NCBI GenBank assembly: GCA_038751255.1
Contig: JBCDGN010000028.1
Coordinates: 1-39,219 of the forward strand
Length of the DNA: 39,219 nt
Direction: 5' to 3'
DNA from: JANSYP01 sp038751255
GTDB lineage: Bacteria > Pseudomonadota > Alphaproteobacteria > Rhodobacterales > Rhodobacteraceae
Of the stretch, positions 25,464-33,377 are shown piece after piece; the stretch's first letter is position 1; every line of letters starts with the position of its first letter. Position numbers and translations under genes: made by a program. The notes beneath the pieces were generated by a model. That model ran no database searches, was not told the DNA's origin, and saw nothing but the letters and a program-made list of their open reading frames with translations.

Positions 25464-26455
25464 GGCGCGCGGGCCCCGCCGCCGCGCGGCGCAATCTTGG
25501 CCTCTATTTCAGCCACCGCCCGCGCTTTGCCAACGATCAAGGCGCGGCGCTGGAAACGACGTATGAAAGCCACAAGCTCCGGATCGGTCTCGGAATAACG
25601 CCGTTCTCTATTGAGCGCCGATCGCACATAGCCCCACAGCATTGACAACCCGCCCGTCACATAGGGCGGTTCAGCCATCCGAAAGACACATGTCGCCGCG
25701 TAGTAAAACGGGTCTGAGCCCATAAAATACTGACCAAACCCATGCCGACGGCGCCCTGTATGGATGCCGGCCTGGCTTGAGCCCATGGGCCGCAGATGCT
25801 CAAAATTCAGATCGGGGTGATCCCAGCTCACGGCGCGCCAGCCAAGCTGCCGGGCCTTGTGGCAATCGATCGCGTCCCACATCACCTCACGAACGAAACC
25901 GCCAATCTCTTCAAAACAGTCGACCCGGTAAAACTTGGTCATACCGGCCGACATCTCATCGCCGCGCCGCTCGCTGACCAATTGGCCGCCAACCCGCATG
26001 TAAGGTTTGCCTGAGGCGGTGCCGATGCGCGGATCGGCCTGCATCCGCTCGATCAGGGTTCCAAAATAGCGAGGCGGCAGATCAAGATCGAGATCAAGCT
26101 TGCACAGATAGCTGAATTCAGACACTGAAACCGTCTCTAAACCAGCGTAAAACGCTTCTATCACACCTGGACCCACCGCCCGGTGACCACGGTCAGGCTT
26201 GGCGACGACACGTATCCACGAATGAGCGGCGCAATACTCGGCCAGTATCTGGGATGTGTCATCGGTCGAGCCATCATCAACCACGACCCAAAGCGCCGGA
26301 GGCACGCTTTGCGCCACAACGCTATCGAGGGTTCGGCGCATATACTCTGCCTCGTTGCGGCAAGGCGAGATCAGCACATAGCTGTGCGGATCAGGACTGG
26401 ACGCGGGAGTGAGAGGAGGCGTAGCTGGCGGCATGGGAGCACCTGAACCCTTCAT
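25460..26455 (-). CDS. Glycosyltransferase family 2
   Basis: A 331-residue GT-A inverting glycosyltransferase. After a Pro-rich N-terminus come VLISPCRNEAEYMRRTLDSV, the nucleotide-binding VVVDDGSTDDT (about 57-67), LCKLDLDLDLPPRYF, which holds the DxD motif, and a later WDAIDCHKARQLGWRAV catalytic region. The ATG at 26455 overlaps the preceding TGA (ATGA); an internal ATG at 26434 would drop seven residues. The C-terminal 30 residues are basic and lack a membrane helix. Middle gene of the operon; acceptor and donor unknown. Confidence 0.88.
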   Translation of the reverse strand: MKGSGAPMPPATPPLTPASSPDPHSYVLISPCRNEAEYMRRTLDSVVAQSVPPALWVVVDDGSTDDTSQILAEYCAAHSWIRVVAKPDRGHRAVGPGVIEAFYAGLETVSVSEFSYLCKLDLDLDLPPRYFGTLIERMQADPRIGTASGKPYMRVGGQLVSERRGDEMSAGMTKFYRVDCFEEIGGFVREVMWDAIDCHKARQLGWRAVSWDHPDLNFEHLRPMGSSQAGIHTGRRRHGFGQYFMGSDPFYYAATCVFRMAEPPYVTGGLSMLWGYVRSALNRERRYSETDPELVAFIRRFQRRALIVGKARAVAEIEAKIAPRGGGARAP

Positions 26456-27444
26456 TTGTATTCGATCAACGCGCTGCGGCGGCCTCGGAGACGGTTGAGG
26501 TAGTAGCCCAAGACACCCTTGGCCTGGGCGAATTTCGAAATCGTCAAAAAAAGCGCCCGCTGCCAGGCCACGCCCATTCCAACAGCCTGAGAAGCGCGCT
26601 GTTCGCGCAGGGCCACGCGCAATATCTGGGCGGGATAGATCGCGCCCGCTAAGAGAGCTGCGGGATGTATGGCAACGGCTGCAACCAGCAAGCTGAGGGG
26701 CAAGGCCGCGCCCCAGAGGAGCGCGCGATTGCGGCCCTCCACGCCATGGCGTTCAGGCGGTGCACCGTGCAAGGCCGCCCCTTCAGCATAGGCGTGACCA
26801 GCGCGCTCGCTACGCTTCCAGAACTGACCAAAGCGGGTTATCGCCGCGTCATGCAGGGTCATCTCAGCGCCTGTATTCCAGATGCGCCAACCGGCCTGAC
26901 GCAGCCGCACGCAAAGCTCAGGTTCTTCGCCTGCGATCAATGCAGGGTTATAACCGCCCATTTCTTGCAGGGCGCTGACCCGCATCAGGGCATCGCCGCC
27001 GCAGGCGCGCGCCTCGCCTATGGGACGGTCCCATTCCCAATCACACATCCGATTATAAGGCGTGGCATCGGGGAAGCGTTCCCGGCGGCGACCATGGACG
27101 ACAGCGACATCCGCATGGCTGTCAAGAAAGGCCGCTGCCTGCGCGATCCAATCAGGGCGCACCTCGCAATCGCCGTCAACGAATTGCACATAATCGGGCG
27201 CGCTATCTTGCAGCAGACGGGCCAAGCCGGCATTGCGCGCGCGCGCAGCAGTGAACGGCTTAGACAAGTCAAGATTGACGACCAAAGCCCCAGCCGCCTC
27301 AGCCGCTTTGACGCTGCCATCGCTGGAGCCGCTGTCGACATAGATCATGGTGCGGACCTGCGGCGCGAGTGAGCTTAGACAAGCCAATAGACGAGCGCCC
27401 TCATTGCGTCCGATCACAACAGCGCCCACTCGATCAGACGCCAT
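26452..27444 (-). CDS. Glycosyltransferase family 2 with C-terminal membrane segment
   Basis: A 330-residue GT2 enzyme. The GT-A core has GAVVIGRNEGARLLACLSSL, the MIYVDSGSSDGSV motif, FVDGDCEVRPDW (DxD at about residue 90) and GGYNPALIAGEEPELCVRLRQAGW, where the EEPEL carboxylates are expected to include the catalytic base. One or two hydrophobic segments at about 235-275 should anchor it to the inner membrane, as in SucG/ExoM-like EPS enzymes. It is the first gene of the operon with the second GT2 and the OafA acyltransferase. Its start is 192 bases from the divergent GT2 at 27637. Confidence 0.88.
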   Translation of the reverse strand: MASDRVGAVVIGRNEGARLLACLSSLAPQVRTMIYVDSGSSDGSVKAAEAAGALVVNLDLSKPFTAARARNAGLARLLQDSAPDYVQFVDGDCEVRPDWIAQAAAFLDSHADVAVVHGRRRERFPDATPYNRMCDWEWDRPIGEARACGGDALMRVSALQEMGGYNPALIAGEEPELCVRLRQAGWRIWNTGAEMTLHDAAITRFGQFWKRSERAGHAYAEGAALHGAPPERHGVEGRNRALLWGAALPLSLLVAAVAIHPAALLAGAIYPAQILRVALREQRASQAVGMGVAWQRALFLTISKFAQAKGVLGYYLNRLRGRRSALIEYK

Positions 27445-27636
27445 CGAAAGCCCTCATGCACATACTAACAATCATTCCATCAAATTCTCTATGAGGCCAA
27501 TGTCATAAGGTGCCGCTTTCGCGCAAGTCTCCGCCTCCTAAAAAGACTGTTCAAACACGTGGGCGAACAGACGGCTGGACCTTGCCTCGCCTTGCGCCTT
27601 ATTAGACCCGAAAGGTAGCCGCGAAGAGCGTTTGAT
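27445..27636. promoter_or_regulatory. Divergent intergenic region between two GT2 operons
   Basis: These 192 bases separate a minus operon (GT2-GT2-OafA) from a plus GT2 gene and must contain both promoters. No confident -35/-10 pair, operator or small gene was recognised. The plus GT2 start is ATG 27637, preceded only by a purine-rich GAAGAG about nine bases upstream. Confidence 0.35.
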
Positions 27637-28617
27637 ATGGCAAAAATCGCTGTCATCATTGTCAATTACGGCACGGCGATGCTGGCGCTTGAGGGCGTGA
27701 GCAGCGTGCTGACGCGCGCGCATCGGGGCCATGAGGTGAGTGTGCACCTCGTCGATAACGCCTCACCGGGCGGCGACGCAGCGCTTATCCGCCAAGAGAT
27801 AAAGGCGCGCGGTTGGCAGGGCAGGCTTACATTTCATGCGGAGGCGGAAAACCATGGCTTTGGCCGCGGAAACAACTTGGTGTTGAACACCCTATCCGCT
27901 GCGCCAATGACCCCTGATTATGTCTTTTTGCTGAACCCCGATGCGGTTTTGGAAAATGAGACGTTGGAAATTCTTGCGGATTTCCTGGAAGCGCATCCAC
28001 AGGCTGGGGCGGCCGGGGCCGAGATCCGCAAACCAGGCGAGCCGGAGCCTGTAACAGCGGCCTTTCGGTTTCCAGGCTTGGCCTCGACGTTTGCGGCAGC
28101 GATCAATTTCGGGCCGATTACCCGCCTATTTGACCGCTGGCGTGTAGCACTGCCAATCCCAAAGCAGAGCAGCGAGGTTGACTGGGTCGCCGGCGCCGCA
28201 GTGATGGCCCGCTTCGCCGCTTGGCGCGAGGTGGACTTTTTCGATCCCGATTACTTTTTATATTATGAAGAGGTCGATTTGATGCGCCGCTGCTGTTTGG
28301 CGGGCTGGCAAACCTGGTATGTCCCAGAAGCCCGCGCGCTTCACACCGAGGGCGAGGCGACAGGGGTCAAAAGCGGACAAAGCACGCGCCGCCGCCATCC
28401 AGCCTATCTCTATGCGTCTTGGCGGATGTATTTCGTGAAAAATCATGGCCGCCTCTATGCCCTTGCCGCCGCCATTCTATGGCTTTTAGGCGGCGCAGTT
28501 GGCAGCACTATCGCTGCACTGCGGGGGCGCGCCTCGGCGATGCCACTCCACTACGGACGAGACATATTTGGTAAGGTTATTCTCCCGCTTCTGAGCTCAC
28601 GTCCCGCCGCACCTTGA
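27637..28617 (+). CDS. Glycosyltransferase family 2 (rhamnosyltransferase-like)
   Basis: A 326-residue GT2 enzyme resembling the WbbL/rhamnosyltransferase group. Motifs: IAVIIVNYGTAMLALEGVSS, VHLVDNASPGGD, NHGFGRGNNL, FLLNPDAVLE (DxD-like NPDA), and DYFLYYEEVDLMRRCCLAGW, the family's YxEDxDLxxR region in variant form. A hydrophobic stretch near residues 275-295 suggests membrane association. If its donor is a deoxysugar, the RmlC-like epimerase at 8528 could be involved. Its last 41 bases overlap the 3' end of the convergent acetyltransferase gene, an unusually long tail-to-tail overlap. Confidence 0.88.
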   Translation: MAKIAVIIVNYGTAMLALEGVSSVLTRAHRGHEVSVHLVDNASPGGDAALIRQEIKARGWQGRLTFHAEAENHGFGRGNNLVLNTLSAAPMTPDYVFLLNPDAVLENETLEILADFLEAHPQAGAAGAEIRKPGEPEPVTAAFRFPGLASTFAAAINFGPITRLFDRWRVALPIPKQSSEVDWVAGAAVMARFAAWREVDFFDPDYFLYYEEVDLMRRCCLAGWQTWYVPEARALHTEGEATGVKSGQSTRRRHPAYLYASWRMYFVKNHGRLYALAAAILWLLGGAVGSTIAALRGRASAMPLHYGRDIFGKVILPLLSSRPAAP

Positions 28618-29296
28618 TCTGGGCCGGATTGCCAATCGCCAAGGCACCCGGCGGCACATCCATAAAGACCAAAGCCCCAGCCGCGATGCGGGCCCCCTGC
28701 CCCACCAGCACCGGCCCCACGATCACAGCACCGGCGCCGATATCGGCTCCTGCCTCGATGATCGGCAATTCACCCAATCGATCGGTTCGGGCCACACCCA
28801 TCGTGGTGTTTTGGCGCAACTGCACATCATCGCCGATATAGCGCGCCGACACAACGATGCCGGAATGGTGCCAAATGCGCACCCGGCGGCCGAGGCGGAC
28901 GGGATACCATAGCGAGATCCCCGCCAGCCATTCCACGAGTTTGAAGAAGATCCAGTACAGCACAGTCGCCGGTGCCCGGATGAGTTTGGGCTGGCCCATG
29001 CGCCAATTGCCGAAGCGGTGGACGAAAAGCGCCCAAAAGCCCTGCTCAAAAAAGGCCTTGTCGTGGGCGCGGTAATCTTCGGCCACAAGGTGCCAAAACC
29101 CAATATCTTGTGGATTTTGATTTAGGGCACCGCGCTGTGATACGGTCGGCAGACCAAGACGCACAGCGGCGGCGCGATAGGCGTCCGATCCAACACTGTC
29201 TATCTCGTGCCGGGCAGCCTGCTCAAGATCGGTAATGTGTCGTCCTCCAGCCGCGCCGATCCACGATGCGAGCAACAATCGCCCTTGAATCGACAT
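28577..29296 (-). CDS. Serine-acetyltransferase-like hexapeptide (left-handed beta-helix) acyltransferase
   Basis: A 239-residue LbH acyltransferase. The C-terminal half (about 130-225) shows hexapeptide repeats and the SAT signature (WHHSGIVVSARYIGDDVQLRQN, IIEAGADIGAGAVIVGPVLVGQGARIAAGALVFMDVPPGALAIGNPAQI). The N-terminal region DIGFWHLVAEDYRAHDKAFFEQGFWALFVHRFGNWRM matches the substrate-side part of CysE-like and polysaccharide O-acetyltransferases. It is short compared with housekeeping CysE and sits in an EPS locus, so polysaccharide acetylation with acetyl-CoA is more likely than cysteine synthesis. The first 70 residues are poorly matched and the start is less certain. Divergent from the exosortase gene, 95 bases away. 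Confidence 0.82.
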   Translation of the reverse strand: MSIQGRLLLASWIGAAGGRHITDLEQAARHEIDSVGSDAYRAAAVRLGLPTVSQRGALNQNPQDIGFWHLVAEDYRAHDKAFFEQGFWALFVHRFGNWRMGQPKLIRAPATVLYWIFFKLVEWLAGISLWYPVRLGRRVRIWHHSGIVVSARYIGDDVQLRQNTTMGVARTDRLGELPIIEAGADIGAGAVIVGPVLVGQGARIAAGALVFMDVPPGALAIGNPAQIKVRRDVSSEAGE

Positions 29297-29391
29297 AATT
29301 AGCTCCCAGTTTCACCCTAGGCATATAGCCGCGATTTTGCTATGCAATCGCGGATTGGTGACGATTAAAAACTGGTAAGCGGGAAACGTCT

Positions 29392-30990
29392 ATGTCGATC
29401 TCCGAAATCGTTCCGGCCACACGCCGGTGGCTGCATCCCGGTCTCTTTTGGCTGGCCGTTGCAACGATCGCCGCCGCGTTGTTTTTCCGTGACGGGCTCG
29501 ATGCTCTGCTGACCGCGTGGGCACTCCCTGAATATAGCCACGGCCCGCTTATCCCGATCCTGTCAGGCCTGCTGTTTTTACGGCAGCTCAAGGAATACCC
29601 CGCCGATCCCGGCGCCAAACGCGACCGCTGGCCTGGCTTGGTAGTGATCGCGCTGGCGCTGATTATCGGCGGTCTGGGAAAGCTTTCGGGCATCTCCGAT
29701 TTAGTCGCCTATGCGACCATCATTTGGGTCGGCGGCCTGCTTCTGGTGAGCTTCGGCTGGCAGACGGGCAAGCATTTCTGGCCGCCCGTACTGCATCTGG
29801 TCTACATGCTGCCGCTGCCCGGTGTGATATATTTCAAATTGACCAACGGGCTTCAGCTGGTGTCGTCCGAGCTTGGCGTCTGGATGCTGCAGTTGTTCTC
29901 CGTGCCGGTCTATCTGGAAGGCAATATCATCGATCTGGGGGTCATGCGGCTGCATGTGGCCGAAGCCTGTTCCGGGCTGCGGTACTTGTTCCCGATCATG
30001 TCGTTCTCTTACATCTTTGCCGTCCTGTATCGCGGCCCGCTCTGGCACAAGGCCGTTCTGCTGCTCGCCGCTGCGCCAATCACGGTGTTCATGAATTCCA
30101 TTCGGATCGCCGTGGCCGGGATAATCGCCAATACCTATGGTGTGGAGTGGCTTGAGGGTTTCACGCATTTCTTTGAGGGTTGGGTGATCTTTATCATCTG
30201 CATCGTACTGCTGTTCTTGCTGGCATGGGCGATGCTGCTGTTTCTGCCAAAAGACCAAAAGATGAGCCTGCCCGAAGCGCTGGATCTGGACACAGACGGC
30301 CTGGGCGCCCAAGCGCTGCGTGTACGCCTGGTGCAACCCTCCGCTGCTCTGATCAGCGCCGCTGTGCTCAGCACAGCCCTTTTGGCAGCCTGGCAGGCGA
30401 TCCCCGACAACCGTCATGGCGTGATCGTGCGTGACGAGTTCATCCAATTCCCCCGCAATCTGGGCGACTGGCAGCAGGACGGCCCCCGGGATCGCCTGGA
30501 TGAGAGCGTCGCCCAGGTCTTGGCCGCCGATGATTATCACTCCGCCGCCTTCCGGCGCAGCCGCGAAGAGCCGAGCGTTGGCCTATTCATGGCTTGGTAT
30601 AATGACCAGACCCAGGGCGGCGTACACTCGCCCGAGATCTGCTTACCCGGCTCGGGCTGGGAAATTGCCTGGCTGGAGCGTACCGACATCACCGAGACAA
30701 TGGGCACCGAGCAGCCCTTCAACATCAACCGGGCGATCATCCAGCGCGGTGAGACCCGGATGATGGTCTATTATTGGTTCCAGCAAGGCGAGCGCCGCAT
30801 CGCTTGGGACTTTGCCGCCAAGCTCTACCTGATGCTGGATGGTATCACGACGGGCTCGACCGATGGCTCACTGATCCGCCTGACAACGTTGATCACCGAA
30901 GATGGTGGTGAGGCTGCGGCGGAAGAGCGCCTGCAAGATATGCTGACGGGGCTGATGGAGCCCCTGCCCCGCTTCATTCCGGCGCAATAG
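29392..30990 (+). CDS. xrtD: Exosortase with fused EpsI domain (XrtD type)
   Basis: A 532-residue inner-membrane protein. The exosortase half (about 1-285) has eight or so hydrophobic helices and the predicted transpeptidase triad: Cys193 in VAEACSGLRYLFP, Arg238 in FMNSIRIAVAG and His259 in FTHFFEGW. The second half (about 320-532) is an EpsI-type periplasmic domain with GGVHSPEICLPGSGWEI, including Cys417. This fused layout matches XrtD, the exosortase paired with VPLPA-CTERM proteins in Rhodobacterales, and exosortases regularly sit in EPS loci. The enzyme would cut substrate proteins at a C-terminal PEP-CTERM-like signal at the membrane. No VPLPA-CTERM protein was seen in this window. Assigning it to XrtD over other subtypes is by architecture. 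Confidence 0.9.
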   Translation: MSISEIVPATRRWLHPGLFWLAVATIAAALFFRDGLDALLTAWALPEYSHGPLIPILSGLLFLRQLKEYPADPGAKRDRWPGLVVIALALIIGGLGKLSGISDLVAYATIIWVGGLLLVSFGWQTGKHFWPPVLHLVYMLPLPGVIYFKLTNGLQLVSSELGVWMLQLFSVPVYLEGNIIDLGVMRLHVAEACSGLRYLFPIMSFSYIFAVLYRGPLWHKAVLLLAAAPITVFMNSIRIAVAGIIANTYGVEWLEGFTHFFEGWVIFIICIVLLFLLAWAMLLFLPKDQKMSLPEALDLDTDGLGAQALRVRLVQPSAALISAAVLSTALLAAWQAIPDNRHGVIVRDEFIQFPRNLGDWQQDGPRDRLDESVAQVLAADDYHSAAFRRSREEPSVGLFMAWYNDQTQGGVHSPEICLPGSGWEIAWLERTDITETMGTEQPFNINRAIIQRGETRMMVYYWFQQGERRIAWDFAAKLYLMLDGITTGSTDGSLIRLTTLITEDGGEAAAEERLQDMLTGLMEPLPRFIPAQ

Positions 30991-30997
30991 CTTTGCT

Positions 30998-31019
30998 GAC
31001 CGCCCCGGCACGGGTGGTC
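30998..31019 (+). terminator. Hairpin after exosortase gene, possible terminator
   Basis: GACCGCCC and GGGTGGTC form an eight-pair stem (one G-T wobble) with a six-base loop, starting seven bases after the exosortase stop. There is no T-run behind it, so it is at best a weak or Rho-assisted terminator. The following bases to 31147 hold no gene. Confidence 0.4.
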
Positions 31020-31147
31020 GGGCCTCACGTCGCCAATGCTTATTAAGCCGCGCAAGGCCTAAGCTGCGAGGCGCTCAAGCCGACAGAGCTCACAGGCTTG
31101 CAGCGACGGCCACACCTACCCGCACGGCTGCAGCGTCAGGCCCGGCT

Positions 31148-32044
31148 CTATTGCGCGTGGAACGCAATGCCGGTCAGTGCCTGAGTGCGCGCGCTGTCTT
31201 CTGCGAAGACGGCGTAGGTCTCTAGCTCGTCATAAAACACGATCTCAGACGGCGCCTTCATCACCGGATCAAACACACGCTGCTTGAGATTTGCGGGCAC
31301 CAAGGCCTTGACCGAGCGGCTCAGTCCCGGCATCGCCCGCATGGCCCTCCGCATCGCTTGGCCCAATCCGGTATCACGGTAGGCGCTGTGCTTGCCGCGC
31401 TCAGCCTGTCCAAGTGAGATTTCCCCTGGCTGCACATCCAGGAAGTCACAAACCTCTGCGATCACGTTTTCCGTGTCACTGACCAAGCGCTGAAAATCGA
31501 CAAACAAAAAGCGCTCACGCGGGACATGCTCTAGCCAACGCTCGATCTGCGCTGCATAGCGGCTGGCGATCGCCAGCATCGGGTTCTCTTGGAGGCAGCG
31601 TAGAAGGGAGATCGGCATCGTAGGCTGCGGCTGACTGCGCATATTGTGCCGGTGCGCCGAGGCCGCGCGTTTTACCGGATCACGCAATATATAGATAAAG
31701 CGGGCGTCTGGGGCCGCTGCCAGGATGCGTTGTGGCACTGGCGCAGCGAGACCAGGTGCGTCGGGGATATCCAGATCTGCTTTGGGCCGCAAAAAGCTAT
31801 AGGTCGTGGAAGCGTCGAGCCTAATCTTAGCCTGAGGATCAGCAAAGATCGCGGCATAGGCGTCAAATCCGCTTTCATAATGGCTGGTAAAAAATTGCGG
31901 CTCTTTGGGGTCGGAGACACAGACTTCCGGACTTTGGTCGAGCAAAGCGGCCAGATATGTCGTGCCGGCTTTTTGCGCGCCGATTACAAAGGTATTCGCG
32001 CAGACATCCGGCTTGTCGGGAAAGATCAACTGAGTGTCGGCCAT
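31148..32044 (-). CDS. PAPS-dependent sulfotransferase
   Basis: A 298-residue cytosolic sulfotransferase that would move sulfate from PAPS to a glycan or other acceptor. The 5'-phosphosulfate loop NTFVIGAQKAGTTYL lies at residues 17-31; the 3'-phosphate site is YILRDPVKRAASAHRHNMR (about 117-135). A RYAAQIERWLEHVPRERFLFVDFQRL segment matches the family's later conserved region. Length is typical. It is a single minus-strand gene between the exosortase and the decayed repA. Location in an EPS locus suggests the polymer may be sulfated; a precursor or protein acceptor is also possible. Confidence 0.88.
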   Translation of the reverse strand: MADTQLIFPDKPDVCANTFVIGAQKAGTTYLAALLDQSPEVCVSDPKEPQFFTSHYESGFDAYAAIFADPQAKIRLDASTTYSFLRPKADLDIPDAPGLAAPVPQRILAAAPDARFIYILRDPVKRAASAHRHNMRSQPQPTMPISLLRCLQENPMLAIASRYAAQIERWLEHVPRERFLFVDFQRLVSDTENVIAEVCDFLDVQPGEISLGQAERGKHSAYRDTGLGQAMRRAMRAMPGLSRSVKALVPANLKQRVFDPVMKAPSEIVFYDELETYAVFAEDSARTQALTGIAFHAQ

Positions 32045-32118
32045 CAGTGATGCCTCGCTGGTTTACTGGTCGGACACCCTAAGCGCTTTCCATGTCGACA
32101 TGAAGGCTGTGTCAAGTC

Positions 32119-32674
32119 TTAGCCTGTGCGCACCCAGGCCAAAAACCCCTTATCAGGCTCGTGCAATCTGACGCAACCGTCGGCGCGCCACCAAGCCACC
32201 CAGTGAGCCTCGAGGGCATAGACATCCGCCCCCGAAAAGAGCGTCCGCGCCACGTCATATATCTCCGATGCCAGCAGGGGCGCAGCATGGTCCTGAACAC
32301 GCGGCGCGGACTTGCGGAGCCGGATTTACGATGCAGCACCTCAACAACTACGCCCCAAGCGCTTTGTCCGCCGCAGTGCTTGCGTGCGGGTTCCCAGATC
32401 CGGCGGTCTAGAGGTTTTCGCATGCGAAAATACGACCGGCTCAAAGAGAGGACGGTCCGCTCAAAGCGGCACGATAGAGCCATTGGCTGAGCGTGACGAC
32501 GACTTCGACATCGTTGTGTCCGTATTCCAGAATACGCCGGTCGGGCCGGGTGGCGAGGCTGAAGATCGGGTGCTCCAGACTGCCCAGATCGCCCTTGGGG
32601 ACAGGATTGAGCACGTCACAAAAGAAAAACTCAGATTGGAGCGGGCGATCCACGATGGAAACCTGGCCTGTCAT
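32119..32674 (-). pseudogene. repA: RepA (RPA family) plasmid replication initiator pseudogene
   Basis: The ATG at 32674 begins a 77-codon ORF whose first 60 residues match the N-terminus of RPA-type plasmid initiators: PLQSEFFFCDVLNPVPKGDL, then SLEHPIFSLATRPDRRILEY with HNDVEV. The match breaks at about 32490 and a stop follows at 32441. A second piece in another frame ends at TAA 32119-32121 and looks like the RepA C-terminus (GADVYALEAHWVAWW; EPDKGFLAWVRTG). The middle is missing or scrambled, the remnant being about 185 codons against 300 or more in the intact family. It cannot initiate replication. The C-terminal assignment is weaker than the N-terminal one. Confidence 0.8.
32415..32430. 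repeat. Perfect palindrome TTTTCGCATGCGAAAA, possible parS (copy 1)
   Basis: A perfect 16-base palindrome inside the repA remnant. Its 14-base core TTTCGCATGCGAAA recurs downstream of parB at 34399-34412. ParB-type partition proteins bind palindromes of this size, and roseobacter plasmids carry such centromere-like sites near parAB. The parS reading is inferred from its form and placement. Confidence 0.6.
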
Positions 32675-32724
32675 ATACTGCGCGCCCCGATGATCCCAGG
32701 CTTCGTGGTTTCAGCGACGGGAAT

Positions 32725-32733
32725 TTATCCACA
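32725..32733 (+). promoter_or_regulatory. Consensus DnaA box TTATCCACA
   Basis: An exact match to the DnaA-binding consensus, between the repA remnant and the parA remnant and 51 bases upstream of the repA ATG. A single box can occur by chance, but its position in a replication module supports a former oriV. Confidence 0.55.
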
Positions 32734-32859
32734 AGCCGTGGAAGGAGCTGCCGGTTTCTCGCAGGAAGCAGCTTTCGAGGCTGGCGCTTCGAGGCTTTGG
32801 AGTCGGTTCTTTGGGGGATAGGCGTCGCCCGCTCTTGGTATCGGAGGCGCTGGAAGCAA

Positions 32860-32955
32860 AATAGTATGAAATTGTCCAGCAAATACAGAATGTAAGAACA
32901 TGGTAAAATTCTATAAATACTTTATCGTTTATCACTAACGGCGTAATTTCACTCA
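32860..32955. other. AT-rich stretch, possible former origin unwinding region
   Basis: Part of the 349-base gap between repA and parA remnants. These bases are visibly AT-rich against GC-rich neighbours, with runs such as ATAAATACTTTATCGTTTATC. Together with the DnaA box it looks like an old plasmid origin. No regular iterons were seen. In-frame ParA-like codons may begin near 32950. Confidence 0.45.
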
Positions 32956-33023
32956 TCCGTCCGATGGCTGGTGCAGACCAGCGATCAGCACGCCTATCAA
33001 ACACCTATCTTTGCTGAGAATAC

Positions 33024-33359
33024 ATGCGCGCCCTTGGCTTGCCTGAGACAGTGTTTGAATGGGGTGCGGTACGCGCGGTGATGACGCGCTATGACAGCAA
33101 CCAGAAGGCCGAACTGGCTGCTCTGATGCAAACCTATATGGGCGTCGCCCTCAGCCCGTATCGGCAGGATTTTACCGCTTTGACCGGCCAGGCTGGCGAA
33201 CAAATCTCAGGTGTCTACGAGGCCGATTACGGCGACTTCAACCGCGAAACCTGTATCCGCGGCCGCGCGACCTTCGATGAGACATACGCCGGTGTGAAAC
33301 GGCTTTTTACCGGGGCTTGGGCCCGCGATGCGGCGGCGGCGCAACGGGCCGCGGACTAG
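33024..33359 (+). pseudogene. parA: ParA partition ATPase, C-terminal remnant
   Basis: A 111-codon ORF matching only the last third of plasmid ParA/Soj-type ATPases: AVRAVMTRYDSNQKAELAALMQTYMG, then GVYEADYGDFNRETCIRGRATFDETYAGVKRLF. The Walker A ATP-binding motif and the rest of the N-terminal two thirds are absent; upstream the same frame carries possible ParA residues (LSNTY) but is cut by a TGA at 33015-33017. It cannot act as an ATPase. It is followed 18 bases later by parB with a normal AAAGGAA site, so the operon order is conserved. Confidence 0.75.
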
Positions 33360-33377
33360 AACGAAAGGAAGCATTTC

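Noticed and set aside
29701..30540. Minus-strand ORF of 279 codons, Gln/His-rich
   Set aside because: Antisense shadow of the exosortase gene, whose triad and EpsI motifs are unmistakable.
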